This document shows positions 8,920 through 18,765 of a DNA stretch of 37,556 nucleotides, one piece after another. The position numbers were made by a program, and so were the translations under genes. The stretch comes from Alphaproteobacteria bacterium MarineAlpha2_Bin1 (lineage in GTDB: Bacteria; Pseudomonadota; Alphaproteobacteria; SHVP01): assembly GCA_002938125.1 (NCBI GenBank), contig PTLN01000004.1, positions 1 to 37,556 of the forward strand, written 5' to 3'. The first letter of the stretch is position 1, and the number at the start of each line of letters is the position of its first letter. The notes beneath the pieces were generated by a model. That model did not search any database and had not been told where the DNA came from. It saw only the letters and a program-made list of their open reading frames with translations.

Positions 8920-10239
8920 GTGAGTATTTCAAAAATTTCAGTAGTAGTGGTTGGTGCCGGTCCAGCAGGTTTTTACGCTGCTGATGCCTTGATAAAAAAA
9001 AAGTTAAATTGTGAAATTGATATTATTGACTTTTTACCAACTCCTTATGGTTTAATTCGAGCAGGAGTAGCTCCTGACCATCAGACAACAAAGAAAGTAA
9101 TTAAATCCTTTGAAAAAACTGCCTTAAATGATTCTTGTCATTTTTTTGGTAATGTCCATATTGGAAATGAAATTTCGATTTCAGAATTAAAGGAAATTTA
9201 CGATGCAATAATCATCGCCACAGGCGCCGAATCTGATAGTCTATTAGACATTCCAGGTTCAAGTCTTCCGGGAGTGATTGGTTCAGCCTCATTTGTAGGT
9301 TGGTATAATGCTCATCCAAATTACATAAATTTAAATCCAAATTTAGAGACAAACAATGTTATTATTATTGGAAACGGAAATGTAGCTATTGATATAGCGA
9401 GGGTGCTTGTAAAAAACCGTAATGAAATGGCTGAGTCAGATATTCCTGAATACGCACTTAGTAATATTGAAAATTCTTCAATTAAAGATGTTTTTATTTT
9501 TGGCAGGCGAGGGCCAATTGAGGCAAAGTTTACAAATGTTGAGTTACGTGAAATGGGTGAACTAAAGGATGCGGTCGCAATTGTAAGACCTGATCAGCTT
9601 CCATTAGAAGTTGGATCGCTTAGTGATGCAAGAGAGCAAAGATTAAAAGAAAAAAATTTAAAAACTCTACAAGAATTTTCAAAAAATAAGATCACCGATG
9701 CGAGGAAGCGAGTGCATTTCCCCTTTTGGTATAAACCGGTAAAGATTCTGGGTACGCAAAAAGTTGAGGGAATACAAATGGAAAAGACTTTTTTAAACAA
9801 TGGGATCTTAGAATCAACAGGCGAATATTTAGAAATAGAATGTGGTTTGGTTATTCCAGCAATCGGTTATCGATCTAGGCCAGTAAAAGGTTTACCATTT
9901 AATGATACAGATTTTGTGATATCTAACGATAATGGTAGAGTTGACATGGGTATATATGCTGTAGGTTGGATAAAAAGAGGTCCAAGTGGTGTAATTTCTA
10001 CGAATCGACCAGATGGGGTTTTGGCTGCTAATCATATAGAAAATGATTTTCGTGATGGAGGAAGTAAACCGGGAAGGACAGCTCTGGTTAGTATGCTAGA
10101 AAAAAAAAATATAAAATTTGTTAGTTTTGAGGGCTGGAAATTAATTGATAAAGCCGAGATTTCTGGTGCAATTAGTGGTGCTCCAAGGAAAAAATTTGAG
10201 AAAATTGATGATATGTTAGATGTTGTGTTTTACAAATAA
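8920..10239 (+). CDS. ferredoxin/flavodoxin-NADP+ reductase, adrenodoxin-reductase (FprA) type
   Basis: [97 protein letters not shown]-like C-terminus. GTG start preceded by GAGGGG. Confidence 0.94.
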   Translation: [439 protein letters not shown]

Positions 10240-10319
10240 ATTTAAAGACTTATTATTTAAAGTTATTAATTAATTACTAATTTTTTTGTTCGGTCATTCG
10301 TTTTGAGAAGGAAAATTTG

Positions 10320-12191
10320 ATGGTTAGCACTGAGTCAATTATAAAGGATGATATATCTTCATCTGAGTATCTTGATTCTGTAGTTATAAGGTTTGCCGGT
10401 GACTCAGGTGATGGCATGCAATTAACTGGAGGGCAATTCACTAACGCTAGTGCTGTCGCTGGAAATGATCTTAGCACATTCCCTGATTTTCCAGCTGAAA
10501 TTAGAGCTCCAGTCGGAACTACTTTTGGCGTATCTTCTTTTCAAATCCATTTTGGCCAAAAAAAGATTTTAACGGCTGGTGATGAATTAGATGTATTGGT
10601 AGCAATGAATCCGGCTGCTTTAATGGTTGAAAAATCAAGCTTAAAAAAAGGCGGTTTAATTATTTTAGATACAGGTTCTTTTTCAGACAGAAATATTAAA
10701 AGAGCTGGTTTTGAAACTAACCCTCTTGATGATAATACTTTAGATGGTTTTAGACTTCTTAAAATAGATATTTCTGGATTAACTATGGAGTGTGTTAAAG
10801 AGTTTGGGCTAGGTAAGAAGGACTCTCTAAGGTGTAAAAATTTATGGACACTAGGTCTTGTCTATTGGATGTATGGCAGAAGTCGTAAAGAAACAATAGA
10901 CTGGCTTGAAAAAAAATTTATTAAAGTTCCAAATATTGCTTCAGCAAATGTGGCTGCATTAAACGCTGGTCATGCCTTTGGTGAAACAGCTGAAATTTCA
11001 GGTGATATATCAAAATATAATGTTCCTGCTGCAAAAGTAGATCCAGGTACATATAGAAATATTTCTGGAGCAGAAGCAATAGCATGGGGTTTGGTAGTGG
11101 GAGCTCAAAAGTGTAATCTCAAAATTTTTTTTGGTTCATACCCTATAACGCCTGCATCGCCTTTATTGCATATTTTATCAAATTTAAAATCTTTGTCTGT
11201 AACTACATTTCAAGCTGAGGATGAGATAGCAGCTATTTGCTCAGCGATTGGAGCTTCATATGCTGGATCATTAGGAATTACATCAAGTTCTGGTCCAGGC
11301 ATTGCTTTAAAAGGTGAGGCAATTGGTCTTGCGATTAGTACAGAATTACCTTTGATAATTGTTAATTCTCAAAGAGCCGGCCCATCAACTGGCTTACCTA
11401 CAAAGACCGAACAATCAGATTTATTTCAAGCAGTTTATGGAAGAAATGCGGATGCACCCTTGGTTGTATTGTCTACCAAATCTCCAGGTAATTGTTTCGA
11501 AGTTAGTATTGAAGCAGTTAGGTTAGCTGTAAAATTTATGACTCCAGTAATGCTTTTAACTGATGGGTATCTAAGTAATTCAACAGAGCCATGGCTAATA
11601 CCTGATATAGATAATATAAAGGAATTTCCTGTTAGTCACTGTTCTAAAGCAGACGGGTTTCATCCATTTCTTAGAGATCCAGAAACCCTTGCGAGGAATT
11701 GGGCTATACCCGGAACTTCTGGCATGGAACACAGAATAGGTGGTATAGAAAAGTCATATGACAGTGGTCATATTTCATATGATGCTGATAATCATCAAAA
11801 AATGACAAATGCAAGAATAGGGAAGATTAAAGGTATATCTGAATTCATTCCTATGCAAGGATTTGAAGAAGGTGATGAAAGCGATGAGTTAGTAGTCGTT
11901 GGTTGGGGATCGACATTTGGCCCAATAAATCGAGCTGTATTTAATTTGAGAAATCAAGGTTATTCTGTAGCACAGATACATTTAACTTATATCTCTCCTT
12001 TTCCGAAGAACCTTGGAAATATGCTTAGGTCGTTTAAACAAATACTTGTTCCTGAAATGAATGCTGGGCAATTAGTAAGTATTTTACGTTCAGAATACTT
12101 GGTGCCAGCGTTTGGGTTTAATAAAGTAGAGGGGAAACCATTTAAAATTTCAGAAATTGAAGAAGTTATTATAGCAAAAATGAAAGGTTAA
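10320..12191 (+). CDS. korA: 2-oxoacid:ferredoxin oxidoreductase subunit alpha (gamma-alpha fusion), 2-oxoglutarate type
   Basis: RFAGDSGDGMQLTGGQF (gamma domain), FFGSYPITPASPLLHILS, FQAEDEIAAICSAIGASYAG, TSSSGPGIALKGEAIGLA, NSQRAGPSTGLPTKTEQSDLFQAVYGRNADAP. Start ATG 10320 with GAGAAGGA upstream. Confidence 0.94.
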   Translation: MVSTESIIKDDISSSEYLDSVVIRFAGDSGDGMQLTGGQFTNASAVAGNDLSTFPDFPAEIRAPVGTTFGVSSFQIHFGQKKILTAGDELDVLVAMNPAALMVEKSSLKKGGLIILDTGSFSDRNIKRAGFETNPLDDNTLDGFRLLKIDISGLTMECVKEFGLGKKDSLRCKNLWTLGLVYWMYGRSRKETIDWLEKKFIKVPNIASANVAALNAGHAFGETAEISGDISKYNVPAAKVDPGTYRNISGAEAIAWGLVVGAQKCNLKIFFGSYPITPASPLLHILSNLKSLSVTTFQAEDEIAAICSAIGASYAGSLGITSSSGPGIALKGEAIGLAISTELPLIIVNSQRAGPSTGLPTKTEQSDLFQAVYGRNADAPLVVLSTKSPGNCFEVSIEAVRLAVKFMTPVMLLTDGYLSNSTEPWLIPDIDNIKEFPVSHCSKADGFHPFLRDPETLARNWAIPGTSGMEHRIGGIEKSYDSGHISYDADNHQKMTNARIGKIKGISEFIPMQGFEEGDESDELVVVGWGSTFGPINRAVFNLRNQGYSVAQIHLTYISPFPKNLGNMLRSFKQILVPEMNAGQLVSILRSEYLVPAFGFNKVEGKPFKISEIEEVIIAKMKG

Positions 12192-12193
12192 AA

Positions 12194-13207
12194 ATGAACG
12201 TACAACCTGAAAAATTAAAAGCAAATGATTTTGCATCTGATCAAGAAGTTAGATGGTGTCCAGGATGCGGAGATTATGCAATCCTAAAAGCACTACAAAG
12301 AACTATGCCTGATTTAGGTGTTAAAAAAGAAGATACAGTTTTTGTATCAGGGATTGGGTGTGCTGCAAGGTTTCCATATTACATGTCAACATTTGGTTTT
12401 CATACTATACATGGGCGTGCTCCTGCTTTTGCAACTGGAATTAAAATTGCTAATCCAAACTTAGATGTTTGGGTAGTTGGTGGAGATGGGGATATGTTGT
12501 CAATTGGTGGTAATCACTTAATCCATGTTTTAAGAAGGAATGTAAATTTACAACTATTAATTTTTAATAACGAGATATATGGATTAACAAAAGGTCAATA
12601 CTCACCTACATCCAGGATTGGCACTCGCTCACCATCCACACCTTCTGGCTCATTGGAAAGCCCTATTTCTGCTATCCAACTAGCCTTAGGTGCAGGCGCA
12701 AGATTTGTCGCTCGTTCGTTAGATACTGATCAGAAACATTTACCAATGGTATTTTCTAGAGCGCACAAACATAAAGGCACATCATTAGTTGAAATTTTTC
12801 AGAACTGTATTGTATATAATGATGGCGTATTTGACGGGTTTACTGGAAAAGATGTATCAGCTGAAAAGCAAATAAAGTTAGAAGATGGTATGCCATTGAT
12901 ATATGGAAAGGAAAGGAATAAAGGTTTAATGCTTAGGGAAAATTCATTAGAACTAATTTCTGTTGAATTAGGAAAAAAATACACTGAGTCAGATTTGTTA
13001 GTTCATAATGAAAAAGACAGAACACTTGCGAATCTTTTAGCCTCAATGGAGTCCCCTGATTTGCCTGTAGCTGTGGGCGTTATTTACTGTGATCCGGTAG
13101 ATACTTATGATGAATTAATCTTAGATCAAGAAAAGAAAGCTAATAAGGAAAAACCTAATCTTAAAATAGATGATATTATAAATTCTGGTTATACTTGGAA
13201 AGTATAA
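12194..13207 (+). CDS. korB: 2-oxoacid:ferredoxin oxidoreductase subunit beta
   Basis: RWCPGCGDYAILKALQ, SGIGCAARFPYYM, HGRAPAFATGIKIANP, VGGDGDMLSIGGNHLIH, NNEIYGLTKGQYSPTS (TPP-binding beta subunit). 2 bp after korA. Confidence 0.95.
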   Translation: MNVQPEKLKANDFASDQEVRWCPGCGDYAILKALQRTMPDLGVKKEDTVFVSGIGCAARFPYYMSTFGFHTIHGRAPAFATGIKIANPNLDVWVVGGDGDMLSIGGNHLIHVLRRNVNLQLLIFNNEIYGLTKGQYSPTSRIGTRSPSTPSGSLESPISAIQLALGAGARFVARSLDTDQKHLPMVFSRAHKHKGTSLVEIFQNCIVYNDGVFDGFTGKDVSAEKQIKLEDGMPLIYGKERNKGLMLRENSLELISVELGKKYTESDLLVHNEKDRTLANLLASMESPDLPVAVGVIYCDPVDTYDELILDQEKKANKEKPNLKIDDIINSGYTWKV

Positions 13208-13288
13208 GATTTCATCAAAAATATTTGTTTTGAATTTTTTTTGATATATGAGATAATTAACTATCTAATTTTTTTTTGGGAGAGTGCT

Positions 13289-13951
13289 ATGGAAGAATCA
13301 GATTTAACACCAAGACAATTCTATAAAAATGTTAAATCGAACCCTAATAGGGCTAAATTTGGTTTTGGCAAAAAACCGATTTTAGTAAATGTGGATCTCC
13401 AAAAAGCCTATACAAGAACAGATCTTTTTAAAACAGCCTACGAAACTGATCCTAGACAATTGGAATATATAAGTAATCTTTCAGAGATATGTAGAAAAAA
13501 AAATATTCCTGTTGTTTGGACCCATGTAGGATACCTGGATTCGGGAGAAGATGCTGGTGTTTGGGGAACAAGAACTGACACTCCTGATAGTTTACAAAAT
13601 ATAAAAATTGGTAGCGAGAGGAATAAGCTTGATGACAGGTTAATAATTGATCGAAGCAAAGATATTTTTTACCTAAAAAGAATGCCATCTGCATTTTTTG
13701 AAACACCTCTTCAATCTCTTTGTGTTTGGCATAAGATAGACACAATTATAATAACTGGAGGTTCTACCTCTGGTTGTATTAGAGCAACTTGTGTTGATTC
13801 ATTATCTCGTGGTTACAAAACAATTATTCCCGAAGAATGTGTAGCAGATAAACATGAAATACCGCATTTTTCAAATTTAGTTGATATGCAATTAAAGTAT
13901 GGAGATGTGGAAAATTATGAAGTGGTGAGGAATTATCTTGATAATTTATAA
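13289..13951 (+). CDS. isochorismatase-family amidohydrolase, N-carbamoylsarcosine amidase-like
   Basis: LVNVDLQKAYT (Asp), YLKRMPSAFFETPL (Lys), ITGGSTSGCIRATCVDSLSRGYKTIIPEECVADKHEIPHFSNLVDMQLKYGDV (Cys). ATG 13289 with GGGAG upstream. Confidence 0.88.
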   Translation: MEESDLTPRQFYKNVKSNPNRAKFGFGKKPILVNVDLQKAYTRTDLFKTAYETDPRQLEYISNLSEICRKKNIPVVWTHVGYLDSGEDAGVWGTRTDTPDSLQNIKIGSERNKLDDRLIIDRSKDIFYLKRMPSAFFETPLQSLCVWHKIDTIIITGGSTSGCIRATCVDSLSRGYKTIIPEECVADKHEIPHFSNLVDMQLKYGDVENYEVVRNYLDNL

Positions 13952-13993
13952 TAATTTTAGTTTTTTTTGTAATTAGCAAATGAGGAATATTCT

Positions 13994-14914
13994 TTGAAAA
14001 AAGATTTGAAGTTATACGACTATTTACCCTGGGACCATAGACCTAAATTGAGATGGCCAAATGGTGCAAAGTTAGCATTTTGGGTAGCTCCTAATATAGA
14101 ATATTATGAAATTGACCCACCTAGCAATCCTCTAAGAACACCTTGGGCTAAGCCTATACCCGACATTGTTCCATATTCCGAGAGAGATCATGGGAATCGA
14201 GTTGGGCATTGGAGAATGATGGAAGTAATGGATAAGTATGGAGTCAGAGGTTCAATTTCATTGAGTGTAGCCTTATTGGATCACCACCCTGAAATAATTG
14301 AAGCATGCAAAGATAGGGACTGGGAATTTTTTTCACACGGAATTTATAATACTAGATATTCGTATACAATGACTCAGGAGCAAGAATTAAAAATAATAGA
14401 TGACTCCATAGAGAATGTTGAAAAACATACTGGCCAGAGAATAGCAGGATACTTGGCGCCAGCTCTTACTCATACGGAAAAGACTATGGATTTGCTAGCT
14501 AAGAGAGGTATACTTTATACTTGTGATTTATTTATTGATGATCAACCCTTTCCAGTGAATGTTAAAGAAGGAAAATTTATTTCTATCCCATATTCTTTAG
14601 AAATGAATGACATAATTGTATATAATTCATATATGATGCCTCCAAGGCATTATGCTAAAATGCTAAAAGCAAATTTTGATAGGTTACTTTTAGATGGTGA
14701 AAATTCAGGAACCGTAATGTGTATTCCTCTACATGCGTATGCTGTTGCACAAGGACATAGATTGGCAGCGTTTGATGATGCTTTGAAATATATTACTTCA
14801 CACAAAGATGTTTGGGTAGCTACAGGTAAAGAGATAGCAGAATATTTTTATACAAACTATTATGATGAATATATAAGTGCAATAGATAATTTTAATAATA
14901 AGTACATGAGATAG
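13994..14914 (+). CDS. polysaccharide deacetylase family protein (PuuE/allantoinase-like)
   Basis: Family context RDHGNRVGHWRMMEVMDKYGVRGSISLSVALLDHHPEIIEACKDRDWEFFSHGIYN and GYLAPALTHTEKTMDLLAKRGILYTCD. TTG start with TGAGGA upstream. Confidence 0.87.
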   Translation: MKKDLKLYDYLPWDHRPKLRWPNGAKLAFWVAPNIEYYEIDPPSNPLRTPWAKPIPDIVPYSERDHGNRVGHWRMMEVMDKYGVRGSISLSVALLDHHPEIIEACKDRDWEFFSHGIYNTRYSYTMTQEQELKIIDDSIENVEKHTGQRIAGYLAPALTHTEKTMDLLAKRGILYTCDLFIDDQPFPVNVKEGKFISIPYSLEMNDIIVYNSYMMPPRHYAKMLKANFDRLLLDGENSGTVMCIPLHAYAVAQGHRLAAFDDALKYITSHKDVWVATGKEIAEYFYTNYYDEYISAIDNFNNKYMR

Positions 14915-14920
14915 GTAATA

Positions 14921-15886
14921 ATGAGCAGGCCACCAATTGAACAAAAAGAGAATAAGGGCGAAACTTTAAATGAAGATTACTTTATTTATCCACATAGATC
15001 CTATGGCATGGATCATGATAGGTATAAGTGGTCTTTACTAAAGGATAGAAAGCCAATTATTTGGCCATCAGAAAAAAAAATTGCATTATGGATAAATATT
15101 GCATTAGAATTTTTTCCGCTAAATATGCCTGCTAAACCATTTAAAGCCTTGGGTGGTACTGTTACTTCATATCCTGATCTAAGGCATTTTACTTTAAGAG
15201 ATTACGGAAATAGAATAGGTTTTTTTAGAGTTTCAAATGCTATTGCATCTGCAGGTTTTAAAAATGTAACGGTTGCTTTAAATTCTGAAGTAGCTGAAAG
15301 GTATCCGTATCTACTAGAATATGTTACCCAAAAAAATTGGGAAATTATTGGCCATGGTATAAATATGTCTCATTTGAGCTATACAGGTTTAGATTATAAA
15401 AATGAAGATGAGAACATTACCTCAGCTATAGAGTATTTGGAAAAAATTTCTAATAAAAAACTTAAAGGATGGTGGTCTCCTAGTAGATCTGAATCATGGG
15501 ATACACCAGATATAATAGCAAAAAATGGTATTGAATACTTCTGCGATTGGATAAATGATGACATGCCATATGAATTTCGTACTTCAAATGGAAATTTAAT
15601 TGCTATGCCTCACCAGCATTGGATAAGTGATGCAATGTGTTATTTACACTATAAACATAAAGAACAGGACTTTATTGATCAAGCAATTGATCAATTTAAT
15701 TTTCTTCTTCAAGAGACAAAAAAACAAGGAGGAAGGATAATGGCTATAACTATTCACCCATGGGCATCTGGTCAACCACATAGGATTAAGGCCCTTGAAA
15801 GTGTGCTTAATTATTTTGCTGAAAGTAATGAAGTCTGGAATGCTAATGGATATGAAATAATGCAACATTGGAAAAAACAACAGTAA
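14921..15886 (+). CDS. polysaccharide deacetylase family protein (paralog of the preceding gene)
   Basis: LRDYGNRIGFFRVSNAIASAGFKNVTVALNSEVAERYPYLLEYVTQKNWEIIGHGINMSHLSYTG and WWSPSRSESWDTPDIIAKNGIEYFCDW. Colinear with 13994-14914. Confidence 0.87.
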   Translation: MSRPPIEQKENKGETLNEDYFIYPHRSYGMDHDRYKWSLLKDRKPIIWPSEKKIALWINIALEFFPLNMPAKPFKALGGTVTSYPDLRHFTLRDYGNRIGFFRVSNAIASAGFKNVTVALNSEVAERYPYLLEYVTQKNWEIIGHGINMSHLSYTGLDYKNEDENITSAIEYLEKISNKKLKGWWSPSRSESWDTPDIIAKNGIEYFCDWINDDMPYEFRTSNGNLIAMPHQHWISDAMCYLHYKHKEQDFIDQAIDQFNFLLQETKKQGGRIMAITIHPWASGQPHRIKALESVLNYFAESNEVWNANGYEIMQHWKKQQ

Positions 15887-16632
15887 AAAAATTGAGTCAA
15901 GAACCAACTAAACAAATAATTAAAAAAATTTTTTTAAATTCAAATTCTGAAACTAGAGATAAACAAGAATCACTTGCAAAGTATTTTTCGACAAAATTAG
16001 ATGTTTATGGTGTTCCTACTGGAAAGCAAAGAAATTTTCTAAGAGAGGGTTATTCATGGTCTGATAGGAATTTAGATTTCCAAATTCATATTTGGGATGA
16101 AGTTTGGTTCTCAGGAACCTCTATTGAAGAACTCTCTCAACCATTATTTTGGTTGCAGTCTATAAAAAATGATGAAAAGTTATTTCAATTCTGGAATATT
16201 ATTAAAAATTGGGTTGTAAAATTAGATAACTGGGTTCACTCAGACTTGTTATCCCATTCATATAGTAGATGTTTAGAGTTTCAACAAAAAAAAGTATATC
16301 CTCAACTAGTTGAATGGAATAGTTCTAATAATTCCTGGGCAAGAAGGCAATCAGTTGTAAGTTTGCTCTATTATTCGAGACTAAGATCTAATTTTATTAG
16401 TTCAAAAAAAATCTTGTATCTTGCAGAAAATTTAATTTTTGATGAAGACTACTTTGTCCAGAGAGGCCTCGGATGGACATTAAGAGAGTCATACAATGTG
16501 TACCCTGAAATAACATACCAATTTATAAAAAAAAACGTCAAGAATTTAAGTTCGATAGTGTTTACTACATCAACGGAAAAGGTAAAGCATTCTTGTAAAA
16601 CAAAATTAAAAAATTTAAGGAAAAAATTTTAA
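15868..16632 (+). CDS. DNA alkylation repair protein (AlkD-like HEAT-repeat family)
   Basis: YGVPTGKQRNFLREGY, NWVVKLDNWVHSDLLSHSYSRCLE, NNSWARRQSVVSLLYYSR, FDEDYFVQRGLGWTLRESYNVYPE. Start could be TTG 15868 or TTG 15892. Confidence 0.85.
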   Translation: MEKTTVKKLSQEPTKQIIKKIFLNSNSETRDKQESLAKYFSTKLDVYGVPTGKQRNFLREGYSWSDRNLDFQIHIWDEVWFSGTSIEELSQPLFWLQSIKNDEKLFQFWNIIKNWVVKLDNWVHSDLLSHSYSRCLEFQQKKVYPQLVEWNSSNNSWARRQSVVSLLYYSRLRSNFISSKKILYLAENLIFDEDYFVQRGLGWTLRESYNVYPEITYQFIKKNVKNLSSIVFTTSTEKVKHSCKTKLKNLRKKF

Positions 16633-16647
16633 TTCGATGGTAGTGAT

Positions 16648-17502
16648 TTGATTAAAATTGTATTTACAAAATCTATAAATATTTTACTTCTAATTATATT
16701 TTCATTTAATTTTATTAGTTGCTCGGAAATAGAAGAAAAAAATAAATATATTTTAAAGAAAAATATACATCCAAATATTATTTTTGGAGTAATTGACTCA
16801 CTTGTGCCATTAAAAGTTTCTGGTATAGAATTTAAAATTAATAGATATACATCGCATAACATAAAAAAATATGAAATAGGTCAAAATGTTATTATTAATT
16901 ATATTAACCAAAGTAAAACTTTTGAGGTAACTAAAATGCAGACTGATAATATACTTCTAGCTCCAGTTAGTTTTATCGGAGAAAATGAGCTTATAGTTTT
17001 GAATCAAAGAGTAATAATTACTTCTAACTTATTTAAAGAATATCAAAAAATAATACCTGGTCATTGGGTAGAGATTTCAGGTCTCTATGTAAAAGAAGGT
17101 AAAATTTTAGCTACCAATATTAAATTAAGATCTAGCCAATCATTTGGTTATATTAAGGGAAAAGTCTCACAATTAGACAGAAACTTCATATCAATAGGAA
17201 AGCAAATGTTTAAATTTAGAACACCTGTAGCTTCTACAGTCAGTGGGGATATAGTAAAAATTGTTTTTACAAAAGAAGATGATTTATATAAAACATTTAA
17301 AATTGAAAATTTATCAAATAAATACATTAATTTAATTAATCATAATATAATTATTGATGGGTTTATTTCCCAAGGCGATGATAAAAAATATAGAGTGTCA
17401 GGTTTCCCTTTTATAATCTATGACACAAATCGATTATATAAAGGACAAAGATTAGCAGTTAAGGGTAAAGTTTTACCAGGTTCAATTATTGATAATAAAT
17501 AA
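16648..17502 (+). CDS. putative lipoprotein, possibly DUF5666-like beta-domain protein
   Basis: N-terminal hydrophobic segment ending in FISC (lipobox-like). Repeated short beta-like units (GHWVEISGLYVKEGKILATNIKL, GDIVKIVFTKED). Family assignment tentative. Confidence 0.55.
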   Translation: MIKIVFTKSINILLLIIFSFNFISCSEIEEKNKYILKKNIHPNIIFGVIDSLVPLKVSGIEFKINRYTSHNIKKYEIGQNVIINYINQSKTFEVTKMQTDNILLAPVSFIGENELIVLNQRVIITSNLFKEYQKIIPGHWVEISGLYVKEGKILATNIKLRSSQSFGYIKGKVSQLDRNFISIGKQMFKFRTPVASTVSGDIVKIVFTKEDDLYKTFKIENLSNKYINLINHNIIIDGFISQGDDKKYRVSGFPFIIYDTNRLYKGQRLAVKGKVLPGSIIDNK

Positions 17503-17511
17503 TATAACATA

Positions 17512-18684
17512 TTACTTTTTCCATCCTGCAAATATAAACCATTTTCCATTTGGATTTTCGTTATAACTATTTTCATCTGTAGGACAAATTAGAGGTGCAA
17601 AAGTTTGAACTATATTATTTTTATTAAAGCCAGCTTTAATCGCAACTGACTCTAAATTCATATCATGCATTGGCCCCCAAAATGGTTCATTATTATTATG
17701 GGTATCCCAGTCTCCCATTAGTTGGTCAAATGGATCTTTTATCATTTCAAAAGGAGGTTGTTCAACGTGTATCATGATTCCTCCTTTTCTTAAAAGTCTG
17801 TATGCTTCAGAAACTATATTATTTACTGCCTTATGAGACGTTTCATGAAGAAACATAGTTGAAACAACCATATCAAATGAAGATTCTTTAAAATTGGTTT
17901 TTTCAGCATTCTGTTGTGAGAAATTAATAGGGTAGCCTAAGCTTTCTGCTCTTCTATGTGCATATCTAAGAACTGGCTCTCCAATATCAATTCCATATAT
18001 TTCACAATTTGGCCATGCATCTTTATAGGGTAATGTATTATGTCCTACAGTACACCCTTCATCTAAAACTTTATTAGGTTTAAATTTTGGATAATTATTT
18101 TTAAGCCAGTTTATAACTGCATAAGCAGCACCATTATTGTACTTACCCAACATATTACCGGTACTCAAGTATAAGCCACCACAATCATACATAGCACCAC
18201 CTGCTACTTCATTTTTATTAAAGATGGAGTGGTAACTGCCAGGCATCCAATGCATATCCAAATGTTTTTGATATTTAGGGCTTTTAAAGTCAGGATCAAT
18301 CTGAATTTTACCTTTATCATTTTTTCTCGGTTTAGCTATATTAATTAAATTATCCAATTGTCTATTTACAATTTTTCTTCTTTCTGAGTATGTATTTTCT
18401 TGGGCAAAAACTCTAAGATGACTCCAAGTTTTGAAATAATTATTCTGTAGCATAGCTTTTCTGATTTCATGTCTATTTTTTGGTGGTCTTTTATGTTCAT
18501 TATGGAAATCTTTTTTTACTTTTTTTTCATAGATCTTTTTGTGATTAGGAAACATATCATCTCTTAAGAACATGAAAAAATTTGCCATAAAATCAAGGCG
18601 TGCAATTTCATCATGATTAGTCTCAACCAAAATCTCATGTTTTCCATAATTCCGCCAACGATTTACTAATGGTTTTGGGCTCAT
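17512..18684 (-). CDS. class I SAM-dependent methyltransferase with N-terminal extension
   Basis: Motif I VLDEGCTVGHNTLPY, IYGIDIGEPVLRYA, FDMVVSTMFLHET, EAYRLLRKGGIMIHVEQPP. ATG at 18684 (MSPKPLVNRW) preferred over the longer ORF start at 18756. Confidence 0.88.
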   Translation of the reverse strand: MSPKPLVNRWRNYGKHEILVETNHDEIARLDFMANFFMFLRDDMFPNHKKIYEKKVKKDFHNEHKRPPKNRHEIRKAMLQNNYFKTWSHLRVFAQENTYSERRKIVNRQLDNLINIAKPRKNDKGKIQIDPDFKSPKYQKHLDMHWMPGSYHSIFNKNEVAGGAMYDCGGLYLSTGNMLGKYNNGAAYAVINWLKNNYPKFKPNKVLDEGCTVGHNTLPYKDAWPNCEIYGIDIGEPVLRYAHRRAESLGYPINFSQQNAEKTNFKESSFDMVVSTMFLHETSHKAVNNIVSEAYRLLRKGGIMIHVEQPPFEMIKDPFDQLMGDWDTHNNNEPFWGPMHDMNLESVAIKAGFNKNNIVQTFAPLICPTDENSYNENPNGKWFIFAGWKK

Positions 18685-18765
18685 TTTTTTTCCATTAAAA
18701 TTTACATTCTTTAATATTACTAAATAATTAAGTAAAGTGCAATTAGTCCGATACAATCTTATATG

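Noticed and set aside
13438-13745. Two overlapping minus-strand ORFs inside the isochorismatase gene
   Set aside because: Shadow ORFs opposite a well-supported coding region.
15868-15907. Overlap of the AlkD-like ORF with the preceding deacetylase as a possible translational-coupling feature
   Set aside because: An alternative TTG start at 15892 would remove the overlap entirely; the start site is ambiguous.
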